From the NCBI RefSeq assembly GCF_036785885.1, contig NC_092326.1, positions 40,014,287 through 40,078,286 on the forward strand: DNA of 64,000 nt. The letters run 5' to 3'. The position numbers and the translations under genes were made by a program. The DNA comes from Coffea arabica. Taxonomy: Eukaryota > Streptophyta > Magnoliopsida > Gentianales > Rubiaceae. Positions 39,301-51,040 of the stretch are shown here, piece after piece (the stretch's first letter is position 1; every line of letters starts with the position of its first letter). Under the pieces are notes generated by a model that did no database searches, was not told where the DNA came from, and saw only the letters and a program-made list of their open reading frames with translations.

Positions 39301-39588
39301 TCCAACTTCCAATTCAAAATTTTCTGCATAAAAGATATCTAAGTTATCTGCTTATACAAGATTTCAACTTCATCTTCCAAACATAAGTCTTTCATCCAAA
39401 TGAATTATTCCTGGAAAGTTAATATACCAAATACAAAATAATAGATTGAATACAGAATACATAACGGAAACCTCTTTGTATTGGAGCGCCGTATATATAC
39501 TTCCGACTAAGACTGTCAGAAACAACAAAGAAGCTGTAGGAAAGACGCTGCACAAGTATGATCTCCTATGTTTAGGTTCTCTCAGCAT
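33357..39588 (-). CDS. DUF707 family protein (lysine ketoglutarate reductase trans-splicing-related 1-like)
   Basis: Fourteen exons join in frame to 386 residues: 39588-39472, 39323-39276, 39182-39087, 37782-37702, 37618-37500, 37345-37244, 36888-36772, 36241-36173, 35973-35907, 35394-35341, 35266-35180, 34154-34110, 34019-33981 and 33476-33357. Exon 1 encodes a basic start (MLREPKHRRS) and one membrane segment at about 17-36, a type II anchor. The DUF707 domain then spans about 60-375. It includes KGIVAKTSNLE, FVVMLFHYDG (about 120-129), WDEDLGVENF (175-184), EVHHQITARG, STAPPCTGW, HAWGLDMHLGYCAQ and the closing RCWTDPY. Family members are plant-specific, probably Golgi or endomembrane proteins of unknown activity; the old name reflects weak similarity, not a shown function. 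All introns are GT-AG except the one after exon 10, which is GC-AG. A TTTACATAG acceptor just before the ATG shows a further 5' UTR intron. Confidence 0.95.
33911..33934. repeat. (CA)n microsatellite in DUF707 intron
   Basis: About 11-12 CA units inside the last intron of the DUF707 gene. Confidence 0.85.
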
Positions 39589-42400
39589 CAATCCCTATGT
39601 AAAGCAGGATATCAGAACCTAAATGATGTTTTCAAAATTTAAAGCGTTATAATGAAGTCTAAAGAAGTTCTTCAAAGTTTTCTTTTTCTTTCTTTTTAGT
39701 GTACCAAGACTCTAGCAAAGATTTATATATCTTGGAGGACTTGTCTCTTATAATTCAAGTAAACCAGTAGAAAAACAGAGACACACAGGATTAGAGTACG
39801 AGAAAAGCGAGTACATAAAGTGAAGCGAGCAAAAATCCCTACAGAAGGTAAGACGCATTAGAACAGAGAATTCTCAGCATGAAGAACAGGAATGAACTTA
39901 AGAGAAAACATATTTCAGTAGCATTAGGACAATTTTATAAGATCATGCATGTGCCATGTACAATCTAAAAATTCGAGGGTATAAATTAGCAGATAAATGA
40001 GTGGGTATTGTTGTATCAACTACCATGAGATTTAAGGGAAATAAGAAATAAATGCCTCAGATTGTCCTACGTATTCTGCAAAAGAAAACGTTATGTATGT
40101 ATCAGGCATAAAGAGACATTCAGCACTAAATCTTCTCAGCCTGTCCTAATAGCTCCGCATTTCAACATGAGAGGCAAAGTTATCTTTCTGCATTTACCAC
40201 ACAATATGAGGGCATCTGTCCAATTGACAGTCAGGCAAAATCTGAGCATTTTAGGCAGGATAAAGCAGCAGGTAAAAGTCCATTAATTGCGCTTGCCAGT
40301 TCATGTATTACAGGCATAGGCAATTAAATGAAGCCTAGAAACTCAAAGTCTTGACATGCCAGTGAGATTTCAAAGGCGGTTTGTTTAAATTTGGGCATTA
40401 AGCAGCAGTACCATGGAAGGAAAATTTGTATCCTTAGTCCTAAAGCCTGCACACCAGTGATGCACACTTTTTATAGGAAGACAGCTCATATTTCATATGA
40501 ACTCAAAGAAAATATGGTCTTAAATGTACCTATATATTTCAAACTTAGCTCATATCTGAATGCGAGGAATGATCTTCAAACTGTAACACTAACCCCAATA
40601 CTAGAAGTGTAGTACACAAACGAAATGACAAACTTCATTAGGAAAGAGTTATGGCTAAAAAAGGATAGCCAGCAATTTTCTGCCTTTCACTGCTATTTCA
40701 TAGCTTTGTCTTATGGCCCTCTATTGCAACACAACCTATTTGGGAGCCATACATTGTGTGGTAGAGCTATATGCTCTTCTAATGGCACTAAAAAACTTGT
40801 ACTATATCATCACATATCTGTTTAAGGTACTGTTGAACAAAGGCACATGCACTGAACTGCGGCATGTTCCTCTTGGTTATAGATTGATCACTGAAATTGC
40901 TTATCATTGCAAATTTGAAGTCTGTCGAGGACAAGCACATCCTATAGATTTTATATTTTGTGGAAAGAATTCAAACAATACTTGAACAAAGCAAAATACG
41001 CCCAGTACTGTGGTAAAGTTGAATATATATGTTATAGTATCAGATACTGCAGAATAAGGTGTTTTTTCGTACACAGAAAAAACATAATCTTGAAACATGA
41101 GAACTTTCTGCAACTTTGCCACAACATTAAACAAGCATAGAGCAGCTGGTGAAAATTTATATGCTTCAAACTTTGTACTCAACACCAAAATATACTTCTG
41201 ACAATTGAACTTATATAAGTCCACACACGCACACGTACATATGTGTGTGTGTATATTTTCTCATATAACAAGTAACAAACGTCTTTTTGTGATCACTATA
41301 ATAGGCTGATGTGGTTTTCCCTAGTAACCAATGATCCTTGCAGATCAGGTCGTAATCACTCACCACCCACCAGCAAGCAGCTTATGGAGACATCAAGGTC
41401 AATTGATCATGCTTCTAGTAAGACAAACTTTAAGTTCATATAACCAATGAAAATTCTCAAGTCAGAAAATCCTTCTAATGGACTGACTACTAAGTGTCCG
41501 AAAACAGAGAAAGCTCCATTACCCCACATAACAAAGACAGAACTAAAATTCAACAGAAGTTGTCCTCTTCCTTTCTTTATTAGAATAAACATCAGCAGAA
41601 ATTCAAATTTGAGAATGTATCATCCAATACGGCCATCCCTCGACAGCAAAAGAGAAGCTGTAAATCATAAAATGAGGAAAAAATTAAACATCTTTTACAC
41701 CCCTCTTCAAATATTAAAATCTTTATTGCTTTTATGCAATCTATTTTTTTTTTTGAAAAAAGGCAACAACATCCTGGAAAACTAATAAACCAGGTATCTT
41801 CAGAAACAGGATATCAATTAGCAAGCAGTAATCAATGAATGCCTTTGAAGTTTAAACTACCCGTCAAAGGTTTACAAGTTTACACAACCATATGTGGAGA
41901 AAAAACAACAAATTACGTAGATGCTTGAGGGCTTCGTCTTTCCATGAACGACCAACATGTATGTAGACTATAAACTAACAGATACTTCAACTGCACCTGC
42001 ACTTCTGGTCTTCCTATACAAAAAGTATTTGCAAGGGGAATAAATGATTAGATCACATCCATAATAACTAAGAAACGACATGAAAATTAAGGAAATGAAT
42101 AACTGAAATGGAAATATGTATTCATCTCCATCACCTCTCAAGAACTTGTATATTACAGATACATATTTATATGTCTTCAAGGTAGAGCCAAAAGTAACAA
42201 ACGCTGTTTAATTTTGTTTCAAGTGTTGATCAAAACGTTATTCCTCATGTGTGTGTGTGATGGAGTGTGCGCGTGAGTTTTGTCTGTCGAAGATGTGAGA
42301 AAGAAACCGACGTTTTCGGAGAATTTGTGGGGAAGGAAATGGTAGGGAAGTGCGTTTCCACAGCAGCTTGGCTTTGATTTTTAGAGTTTTTTGCCAAAAT
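39589..42400 (-). other. 5' UTR intron and probable non-coding first exon of DUF707 gene
   Basis: The acceptor CTTTACATAG lies 6 bases before the DUF707 start codon, so transcription must begin farther upstream. On the minus strand 42400-42240 is less AT-rich, pyrimidine-rich and lacks long frames, the look of a plant 5' UTR. The exact donor was not fixed. Within the intron (39600-42200) no gene was recognised; short TG/CA runs occur near 41222-41252. Confidence 0.4.
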
Positions 42401-43033
42401 AACACTCTTACTAAAAAATATTTCCAATGTGATTTACTTTCAAATTTTATTACCATAATGATATTATTATTCCCATCTAATTATCCTGATTGCCATGTAG
42501 AATAACAAGAAAGGAAAGTTCTAATCCAGATTATAGTTTCTAACATTAACTAAAATTTTAATTTTTTTTATTATAGAGGCACAAGAAGATTGCATAACTT
42601 TTATAATTTTCTTATAATTATCTGAAATAAATTTTACCATTATTGACCTTACTATTATTGGTTTCCGAATTTTTTTAAATGTATCAAACCTATTGCATAT
42701 ATATTTTTTCAAAAAATAATTTTAAAAATACAAAAATTGCAACGAAAATTGTAATCAATTACAAAAATTTTAAGGTTATAATATTTGTTTATGTTATCCT
42801 TCCTACTCTTTGAAAAGACGAAAATAATCTTCATCTACCTTAAGATTATCGACTTGCGAAACATATTTTTTAGATGCTATTGATATAAAGATTGGCTTCT
42901 TAGATTATGTTTGACAAGGGAAAGATAACGAAAGAAAAAATGTGGGAAGCTTTATAGAGAAAATTGAAGAAAATATTAGATGAGAAAGAGAAATGGAGGA
43001 CGTCTTTATCTCTATCCTGACACATATGCAGCC

Positions 43034-43117
43034 TAAGTGGCAAAAAAGGATCACAAAGGTAATAAGTTTTAAAATTAAGTGGCAAAAAAGGATCACAAAG
43101 GTAATAAGTTTTAAAAT
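43034..43117. repeat. 42-bp perfect tandem duplication
   Basis: The unit beginning TAAGTGGCAAAAAAGG is present at 43034-43075 and again at 43076-43117 with no differences seen, so the duplication is probably recent. Confidence 0.88.
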
Positions 43118-43989
43118 TAAGTTAGTTTGAGTATATATTCTAGAAGAAGAGTTATTTTGGCAATAAACTCTTGATTTTTAATAGTTCTAAGTCAATAACT
43201 CTCTCATTAATGTTGTCTAGAACATAAGAGGACCATTGGCTGGTTTGGATATTAATCTTTGAGAATAAGGCCATGGTTGGTTGGCATTGACACTCTGGTC
43301 TATTTCTCTTCCACTTTCAGTTTCCACTTTACTTGCTAATTGTAAACTCAGCCTCAAGAGATCATCATATTTACACATTTTTCTTGAACCCATTAAAATT
43401 TTCGCTTTTCTATGGGTATACTTTTTCCCTTCTATGTAGTCATGATGATACCAGCAAATTGTAGAGCTTTCATGGCAATTCACACTAATAGTTATCCTTT
43501 TTTATAGTTTCTCATACTTGGAAAGAACAGATTTTTTTTCATATTTGGCAAATTAAGGATGGTTGATGTGTAATTGTCATTTTCGCCCATGGAGTGTTAA
43601 ATGGGGCAAAAGAAGTGGATGTAGCTTCATATCCTATCATGTACTCATCCGATTTTGACACTGCTTTAGCATCCCTTATTATTCTCATTTACATTTTCCT
43701 TTTAAACGTTTTTTTTTTCTTTTGTATCTTAATAGGGTCAAGAAGGAGGCAAACAATATTTGAAGCCAAAGTAGCATTTTCAGAATTCTAATTTATTGTT
43801 ATTATTAATTTTTTGTGTAAAAAAGTGCTTGGAGGTTGATCCATCCAGGAAACAAAATCCAGCCAAGTCGTACCCCATCCAATTGGCAAATGGCGAAAAA
43901 AAATCAGATGGACGTCTTAAGCTTACCCAATAGAAAATTCATTTTTGCCATGAACTCGTGATGCATCATGCGCCTTTCAAGTGAAAAAA

Positions 43990-44110
43990 AGAATAATACG
44001 GTAAAGTAAAACGCTTCACTTGTAATTGACAGCACAGGTCACGGGTTCGAGTCATTTAACGGGTTGGGTGAAGAATTATTGTTGATCCTCTTCTTTTACT
44101 GAAAGAAAAA
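43990..44110 (+). mobile_element. Possible tRNA-derived SINE fragment
   Basis: GGTCACGGGTTCGAGTC (about 44037-44053) matches a polymerase III box B. Upstream CGCTTCACTTGTAATT may be a decayed box A region. Neither a poly(A) tail nor target duplications are clear, so this is a weak call; a tRNA gene is excluded because no cloverleaf can be drawn. Confidence 0.4.
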
Positions 44111-44642
44111 AGTGATAAAGAAAAATAATATGGTCAAAAATGATATGAAAGAAAATCTATATGTGTTTTAAGCGCAAAAAAAAAAAAAAAAAAATTTCAG
44201 TTGATCTGAGATATGAGAATTTGAGCTGACCCCATTTTATGTTACATAGGCTGTAGCTTGAAAGGGATGCAGGGAAAAGGAATCCCAAGACCAATCAACT
44301 CTTCTGACTTTTCCTGGTCTTTCACCTCATGAAGGAGGATTTTTGTGAGTTGGAAATTGGAATTAGAACTAGCAATTCTATGGATTTGCATGTGTAACAT
44401 GCTTGTTAGCTCTTATTAAAGGGTTCAAAAGAACATAGACTCCTTTGCCAGCATCCTTGGGGTTGGCTTAAGCCAGTCTGCTCGACCATGATTACTTCTA
44501 CGCGTTGAAGGGATTCCATATTTTCTCTGTTCAACTGGTGTGGTGTAGCCAGGACTTTTGTGGAATGTCATATCTGTTTTCATACAAAAGAACTCTTAAG
44601 CAAATTAACGTCGCAATTAGTGGAAAAACTCAACCAAGCCCA

Positions 44643-44790
44643 TTTGAATTGCTATTTTTAGGAGTTTTTATATATAAAAAAAGTATACTGTAACGATTTG
44701 ATGTATGTAAAATAAAAAGGTGATTGGAAATGTATGTTCGCAAAAGACGTAAATTTTTCTTTTTTGTTTGGCAGAAAATTACAAGCCAAA
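44643..44790. mobile_element. Family A-like inverted-repeat element, degraded
   Basis: The interior ACTGTAACGATTTGATGTA, AAAATAAAAAGGTGATTGG and ATGTATGTTCGC parallels the 4538-4707 element in the same order. The ends (TTTGAATTGC and GCCAAAC) are only partly inverted. Confidence 0.45.
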
Positions 44791-45082
44791 CAACGCGGAT
44801 ATCATTTACATTAACTAGTATTTGACTTCTGATTCATCAACAATTGTAATATTTGTTGTTACAGGAAATCGTGGTAGACAAATATTCGTATGGTTGAAAA
44901 TCATAGAGACTATTCTATTGTACCAAGTTGATGGCACTGCATTGCATGTATTTCTACGCGGGAATGAAGCAAAAGTGTTTACCAAACCATTTGAATCAAT
45001 CAATACTCCTAATGCTTGTGTTAATATTTTATTGCATTTAACCTACCAATATATCTTGCCACATTAATTAGCATATTTAATA

Positions 45083-45410
45083 CTCTCTCTGTCCCACTTT
45101 GATAGTCATGCTTCTTTTTTGACACAGTTTAAGAAAAAATAGTTAACTTTGTTGGAAAAGTAAATTTAGATTGCTATTTTCCTAAAATATCCTCACATTA
45201 AATATGATACAACCTTATGGGAACTTGAATTGATGGTAAAAAAAGAATTAACTCTCATTAAATGGGGTAGATTTATAGTAACAACTACTTACATTGAATA
45301 AGGGTATTTTAGGAAAATTAAAATATAACTACATTCTTAAATTGGAAAGTAGACTACAATTTGGGACAGATGAAAAAGGAATACGGACTATCAAAGTGGG
45401 ACGGGGGTAG
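45083..45410. mobile_element. Stowaway-like MITE (328 bp)
   Basis: The left end CTCTCTCTGTCCCACTTTG and the right end, reverse-complemented, CTACCCCCGTCCCACTTTG share a long inverted repeat continuing ATAGTC. TA dinucleotides lie directly outside both ends (45081-45082 and 45411-45412), the target duplication of Tc1/mariner-type Stowaway elements. There is no coding capacity. Confidence 0.85.
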
Positions 45411-45547
45411 TAGTACGAGATAATAAAGTCAAGTGTCAGACCTAGTAGTTTCATTAACTTACCATCAATTGCTTTTTGCATTTAAGCCTCTGAAACCAAC
45501 TTAAAATTACACACACAAAATTTAAGTGACATACAAAATTTTACGTG

Positions 45548-45782
45548 ATTCAGGGCCCATTGATTTGACAAGTGAGTTTTTTAGCTATTTATCTAAAATT
45601 TTACCGTAGTATACTGTAAAAGCTTTAAAAAAAAAATTTTTGAATTGTGTAAATTTTTTAATATTTTCAAGTGTATAGCTTAAAATTTTTGAGAAGTTTT
45701 TTGAGATTACTGTAACTAAAGTTTTTAAAAAACTTGTAGCAGATGAACTTGACAAAAAACTCAAGTGCCAAATAGGGCCTCA
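45548..45782. mobile_element. Inverted-repeat element with AAAAAACTC ends
   Basis: The left end GGGCCCATTGATTTGAC with AAGTGAGTTTTTT is partly mirrored at the right by AAAAAACTCAAGTGCCAAAT and AGGGCCT. The interior is AT-rich and includes ACTGTAAAAGC and TACTGTAACTAAAG. The ends have diverged. Confidence 0.55.
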
Positions 45783-48105
45783 ATTATCAAAGCTGCATCA
45801 ACATAGAAAGAATCCGTTCTTTATTATCTGATAGAAAAACCTTCATATAATAATGCAATTTGAACCTCAAATCAAATCGCGGTTATGACTCCAACATTTG
45901 AAGGTAAAGGTGCATGGAGATGGAGGAGCACGGTTATGACTCCAATGTTTAAAGGTAAAGGTGACGGAGAAACGCCGTTATAACTCTAACATTTAAAGAT
46001 GATGATGTGTTATTTTTCATTCACACGACAAAAAGAAAAAAAAATATAAATTGTCTCCTTTGGACACATACCCACACAATATATAAAGGAAGAGCAACAC
46101 TATATAATGTAAATATGCTGTGTCACTTTTAAAAATTTTTAATATATCCTTGATTATACGAGCAAATTGGTCCTAATATATTCTAGGAAAAAAAAAAACT
46201 CCCCATAATCAGCAAAGGGTTATCTCTTTGAGATCGAATTACAACTCCCTCACATTAATTCCCTCACATCCACACTTTTTTCTCCATGATTTTTTAATAC
46301 ATTAACTTCCTCTAAAGTAGTAACTAGATTTTTTTTTAAAACAAATACATATATATCTACCATAATATATAACTTAAGATGAAAAAAATAATCATATATT
46401 TTCTTAAAATAAGCACACACCTAGGGTGTGCCAAAAGCACCGGTACATGCAATGTCTAAAAGAACATTTATGTCAAAGACAAGCAGAAAAAACTTATGGG
46501 ACGAAAGCCATAGTACTCTTGGAGCTTGAGAGGTTTGGTGCAATTAAATTGAAATAGATTCTTCTTGAGGGACCTCATTGTAAATGCGAGGCATTGGCTC
46601 CACCTGTTCACATCTGCTACTAATTAGCCGCCTAATTGGGTGCCGCTTCCCGCCACCGATTGTAACTAACTTTTGAAACAGACAGCAAGTCAACTTCCCG
46701 TGTCCTCCACCTTCTCATCTTCCTCAAATTGCACAAATTACAGTCCCAAAAATGGCAAAAGATAATTCTTTTTTCTATTTGGTCATTTAAACTAAATTCA
46801 AATTCCAATCGATCCAATTTGCCCTACAGGTTTTGATCTTGATCACATTGTCCGTCTAAAAGAGGTTGTAGACTAGTCGTTTGACTTTGTGCTACTGCAA
46901 AAAAGTAAGGCTTCTATATAAGTGTATGCAAATATTAAAACGACGTGAAAAACACGATAAATTTTATCATTTATTGAAAATTGAGCCTCACAGTTAATTT
47001 CATTCATTCGATTCTATATCAAACTACTTTCTACGGGTAATTACACTCTATAATCGTGATTGTAATTGTAGAATTCTGGATCCCCAAACAACTACAATAG
47101 TAAAATATTTTAAAAAAATTGTCTAATACTTTTTTCTCTCACTATTTGAAGGTTTATTTATAGTAATAATAAGTTTTGATTTCCACCACTTGTGACCAAT
47201 TTGTTTATTATATATTACTCTCTCACCATTATGGGTTCTTGTAATTTTTTCCAAAATAAAAAAGAATGAAAGAAAGAAAGAAAAAGTGACTAGGGTCCAA
47301 TGTTTTAGTATTTCCTTTTCACAGTCATTATTATATTCTTGAAGGAGTTCGTAAATCCATTTTCTATTTCTCGATATCTTTTCCAAAATGTCAAAACAAT
47401 TGTTTTTAGAACAAGTTTTTAAATTTTTGGTCACTAGGATTGACAAAAAGTGAGAGTGACATTTGCAATCTAGTGACAAAACTGGTCCCTATCTGTAAAC
47501 TAGAAAAAAAAAAATTGATAGGTCCTCTTATTCATCGGTCTAATTTGGATAATTTAATATACATGAAAACACCAATTCAGTCTATCATACTATTGAAAAA
47601 AGAATGACTTTATTTTTGCCATATATATATCTTCCACTCTATTGAAAAGTCAGAGCCAAAAAAAAAAAAACACTATTTCTTTTTACCATTTGATATTGTC
47701 AAATTTTCAAATAATTAAAAAAGACTTATCACCGTTTGCTCGATTCTGTAGCTTTCTCAGCCTCCCAATCCGAAATTCGTTGCCATTGCCCATTCCTTCC
47801 CGCCACCAATTTAACTAACTATCAATTGGGGGAAAAAAAAAAAGAAGACTCTGTAAAATTTACTTTCTCCTCTTGAGTTCTTTACAAAGATAATTCATTC
47901 TCTACTTTGAGCATCAATCTTTGTGGGATGCATTTCAACTATCTGATCTCTCACCCAGGATAAATGTCATCCGTGCATTTCCCTGTTGAGGAGACTGCAC
48001 GCCAAATGTTTGACGAAATACCCAACCGAATTTGAAGTTCCTTATACCACTTTGGTAAGCAGTACCTATTAAACTAGGCTCTCAGGGTACGAGTTTTTTT
48101 TTCAT
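45783..48105. other. Intergenic DNA and presumed promoter of the PORR gene
   Basis: AT-rich, no complete gene. TTCCCGCCACC appears twice (near 46648 and 47798), similar to an E2F-type site, but this may be chance or an old duplication. A tiny frame at 47985-48035 resembles a pentatricopeptide repeat helix. The gene start codon follows at 48106. Confidence 0.4.
47985..48035 (+). pseudogene. Possible relic of one pentatricopeptide repeat
   Basis: Sixteen codons read VEETARQMFDEIPNRI then TGA. The ARxMFDEIPxR pattern is the classic helix of a plant PPR motif. There is no open frame upstream, so at most this is a fossil fragment in the 5' leader of the PORR gene. Confidence 0.3.
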
Positions 48106-49587
48106 ATGATGTTAACTCTACCTGCACAACCTCAACCCCTGAATGACAAATCCCTTGTCTCACTTCACTCCCAATTCCTCCCGCCAATTCACATTGATCC
48201 AACATCACATCATAGTCTTTGCTATGGCAGTGTCCTTAAATGCAACCCCAGAAAAAACATTTCCTTCACTTCAATAAAGTGCACCTCAAATCCTCTTAAA
48301 CTACGACGAGACCCGTCGTTGGATAAGCATGTAGTGAAGCAGAATAAAATCCGCTTCATTCAGAAGCTCAAAACTTTGCTACTCTCCAAGCCAAAACACT
48401 TCATGCCACTGCACATTTTGTACAAGTGTAGATCCTACTTATCTTTACCTAAGCCTCGGCCCATTCTTTCAATGGTCCGTCGGTACCCCACTATTTTTGA
48501 GGTCTTCACTATCCCAGCACCACCTATACCTATGAATGCTGCAAAGTGGCTCTCGCAGACCTGCATTCGCCTCACACCGGCTGCAGCTGCACTTGCACGT
48601 AAAGAAATTGACCTTAAGAGGGCAATGGCAGAGACATTGGTAATTAAGTTACAGAAACTCTTGATGCTTGCTTCACACAACAGGCTCCTGCTATCTAAGC
48701 TTGTTCACCTTGCCCCTGACCTTGGTTTGCCTCTGAACTTTCGTTCCTGGCTTTGCAACGAGTATCCAGATAGGTTTAAGATTGTGGATACTTCTTATGG
48801 CCGTGCCCTTGAGCTTGTCCAGTGGGACCCTGATTTGGCTAATGTTTTACCAAAGTCTGAGGCTAAGCTTGATTTGATAGTGGACAGGCCCTTAAAGTTT
48901 AAGCATCTGAAGCTTAGGAAGGGGCAAAATCTTAAGAGACGTCATCAGGATTATTTGATAAAGTTTCAGGAGTTAGCAGATGTGTGCCCTTATAAAACCA
49001 AAGTGGAGGACTTGCAGAAAGAATCGATTGAGGCAGAGAAGAGAGCTTGTGCTTTGGTGAGAGAGGTCTTGGGGATGACTGTTGAGAAGAGGACTTTGGT
49101 GGATCATCTGACACATTTCAGGAAGGAGTTTGGGTTGCCCAACAAGTTGAGAGGGATGCTGGTGAGGCATCCTGAGTTGTTTTATGTAAGTCTAAAGGGG
49201 CAGAGAGACTCTGTTTTTCTTGTGGAGGGATACAATGATAGGGGCTTGCTTCTGAATAAGGATGAAATATTAGTGATCAAAGATCAATTGATGGAACTAG
49301 TTAATGAAGGGAAAAGAGTGAGGAGAGACAAGAGGAGGAGTTGCATTGAGAATGATAAAATTGTTGATAAACATGATCATCATAATTGGGATGCTGAAGA
49401 GGATGATGACTATGATGATTATGGTGAGAGTTTGGATGATTTATTTGAATCTGATGATGGTTTTGTAACTGTAGATGGTTTGGGTGATGATGAGAGTACT
49501 CAGATGCTGGGGATGCAGGAGAAAATGGAGTTCTGGACAACTGAGGCTGTTTCCTTTTTGGAAAATGATAGTCGAGGACCATGGTAG
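48106..49587 (+). CDS. PORR-domain organelle RNA-binding protein (WTF1-like)
   Basis: A single intronless frame of 493 residues. The first 60 or so residues are Ser/Pro/His-rich with few acidic residues, as in an organelle transit peptide. Residues about 77-405 match the plant organelle RNA recognition (PORR) domain: an N-terminal KLKTLLLSKPKHFM, the MVRRYPTIFEVF motif (123-133), RLTPAA, LPLNFRSWLCNEYPDRF, KRACALVREVLGMT, LPNKLRGMLVRHPELFYVS and GQRDSVFLVEGY. PORR proteins bind group II introns and assist their splicing in chloroplasts or mitochondria; which organelle applies here cannot be told from the sequence. The C-terminal tail (about 428-465) is strongly acidic. The start may be the first or second of two adjacent ATGs. 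Lack of introns is usual for this family. Confidence 0.95.
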   Translation: MMLTLPAQPQPLNDKSLVSLHSQFLPPIHIDPTSHHSLCYGSVLKCNPRKNISFTSIKCTSNPLKLRRDPSLDKHVVKQNKIRFIQKLKTLLLSKPKHFMPLHILYKCRSYLSLPKPRPILSMVRRYPTIFEVFTIPAPPIPMNAAKWLSQTCIRLTPAAAALARKEIDLKRAMAETLVIKLQKLLMLASHNRLLLSKLVHLAPDLGLPLNFRSWLCNEYPDRFKIVDTSYGRALELVQWDPDLANVLPKSEAKLDLIVDRPLKFKHLKLRKGQNLKRRHQDYLIKFQELADVCPYKTKVEDLQKESIEAEKRACALVREVLGMTVEKRTLVDHLTHFRKEFGLPNKLRGMLVRHPELFYVSLKGQRDSVFLVEGYNDRGLLLNKDEILVIKDQLMELVNEGKRVRRDKRRSCIENDKIVDKHDHHNWDAEEDDDYDDYGESLDDLFESDDGFVTVDGLGDDESTQMLGMQEKMEFWTTEAVSFLENDSRGPW

Positions 49588-49916
49588 AATGGATTTCTTT
49601 TGGAATTGGTACATTGAAACCCATTAGCGCATGTAGAGTATAGGTTAATGAATATGTTATTTACTCGCCAAAAGTTTCCCATAATAGTTTTCCAGGTGCT
49701 TTTGCACCTATCCTAGAGCTATTGTAAATTAATCTGACAATTTTATTGTAAACACTTGCTTCGTTTCCTTGTTTTCCTTCTTCTCTCCTGCCTCCAGCAC
49801 GTCCTAGTCGACCCCTTTTGCAAAAATCTATCTGGCTGGATCTGCTTGAACAAATGGAACTACACTTCATAAGGCTTTAGATTATTATAGTGTACCATTG
49901 AGAATTATCCATGAGT

Positions 49917-49922
49917 AATAAA
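49917..49922 (+). terminator. Possible polyadenylation signal of the PORR gene
   Basis: AATAAA lies 330 bases after the stop codon. Plant signals are loose, so this is only the best match in the region. Confidence 0.35.
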
Positions 49923-50002
49923 ATAGAAACAGAATCTCCTAGTCATCACCGGAGTCCCTGGAAAATGGATGAGAATTGCGTATCTATTAGCTTTGCAGAT
50001 AG

Positions 50003-50511
50003 AGATGGCAATGGGTAGCGTAAAACCCAATACACTTATACACGTGGGTATCCGACTTGATGATTAACCTGATTAGATGATCGATGGGTTATTCATTAGG
50101 GTTTGGTATTGATGAGAGATTATAGATCCTAATTTTATAGTCCAATAACATGTTTCTTAATTTTATAACTGATAACATATGACTCCAAGAAATAGAAGAA
50201 TGTAGATTTAATCCTTCATTGAATGTTAGATTTTTCTCATGCAAGTTCTGCGGTTTTACTCAAGTTTGAAACTCAACATGGTTTGTTAATTAACATGATG
50301 TATGTATGGATTTTAGTTTGATAAAACTTAATTTTCCTTTTTTGAACTATTCAACATAGTGGGTAGAGGATATTTGATGGGCAATCCAAATTCACGAGTA
50401 AGAGGGTTTAGTAATGGGAATTAAACTCCGTAAGATTACTCGATAGGGTTTGGTAACAAGTTAGGATTTAGTAAAAAGGATTTTTTAAGGTACCTGATTC
50501 CCTGCCATCCT
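50003..50511. mobile_element. Possible inverted-repeat (foldback-like) element
   Basis: GAGATGGCAATGGG at the left is matched by an inverted CCCTGCCATCC at the right. The interior has repeated GGGTTTGGTA-type pieces. The ends resemble those of the GC-rich nested element at 55545 (GGAATGGCAATTGGGG), hinting at one family. Nothing coding. Confidence 0.4.
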
Positions 50512-51040
50512 ATTTGCGGATAGAAGGTGAAAAGAAGCCAATTTTTTAAACGATACTTGGAGTAATCCATTGTCCAATCCAACATTAAGAGCAAGTAGAG
50601 AACATCAATCCTTCAAAGCAGTATCCTAGGGGTTTTGTTAGGGATCTCAAAGCACCCGACGAATAGTAATTGACATTTGTCATAAACGAGAAAAGACGAA
50701 AATGAAAAGGTCCAACAAAAAATTGCATGACTGCTGCTGTGTGACAAAAGTTTTATAATTACAATACAGCAAAAATAAGAAAAAAAAAGAGAAGAAATCG
50801 ACATAAATGATGGGTGGATTAATCGTGTGGCTGCTAAAAAAATGCCGTTTATGTTTATTATACTCTATGTATACATGTACAGATTACTATAAAATGAGTT
50901 GATTGCATTTGCTGCTGCAGCTTCCAAGTAAAAATTCCATGCCATAGATTTTAACGTAGGAGGTGGAGGATGGCATAACATCTTTTTCAGGAGAGGAAGG
51001 GATGCCAAAGTGGCGAAAGTAACCCTAAAATAACAAGATA

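Larger units (their letters stand above)
42401..45082. other. Intergenic DNA
   Basis: AT-rich sequence containing a 42-bp tandem repeat (43034), a possible SINE fragment (about 43990) and a family A-like element (44643). A minus-strand open frame at 43217-43483 has no ATG at its 5' end and no recognised family. Confidence 0.45.

Noticed and set aside
43217-43483. 88-codon minus-strand frame
   Set aside because: It begins with a non-ATG codon, has no splice or family support, and lies in repeat-rich intergenic DNA.
46640-47810. Paired TTCCCGCCACC motifs as E2F sites controlling the PORR gene
   Set aside because: One is about 1.4 kb from the start codon; the match is short and could be chance, so not listed as regulatory.
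49301-49624. 107-codon minus-strand frame rich in His and Asn
   Set aside because: It is the antisense shadow of the acidic tail of the PORR gene.
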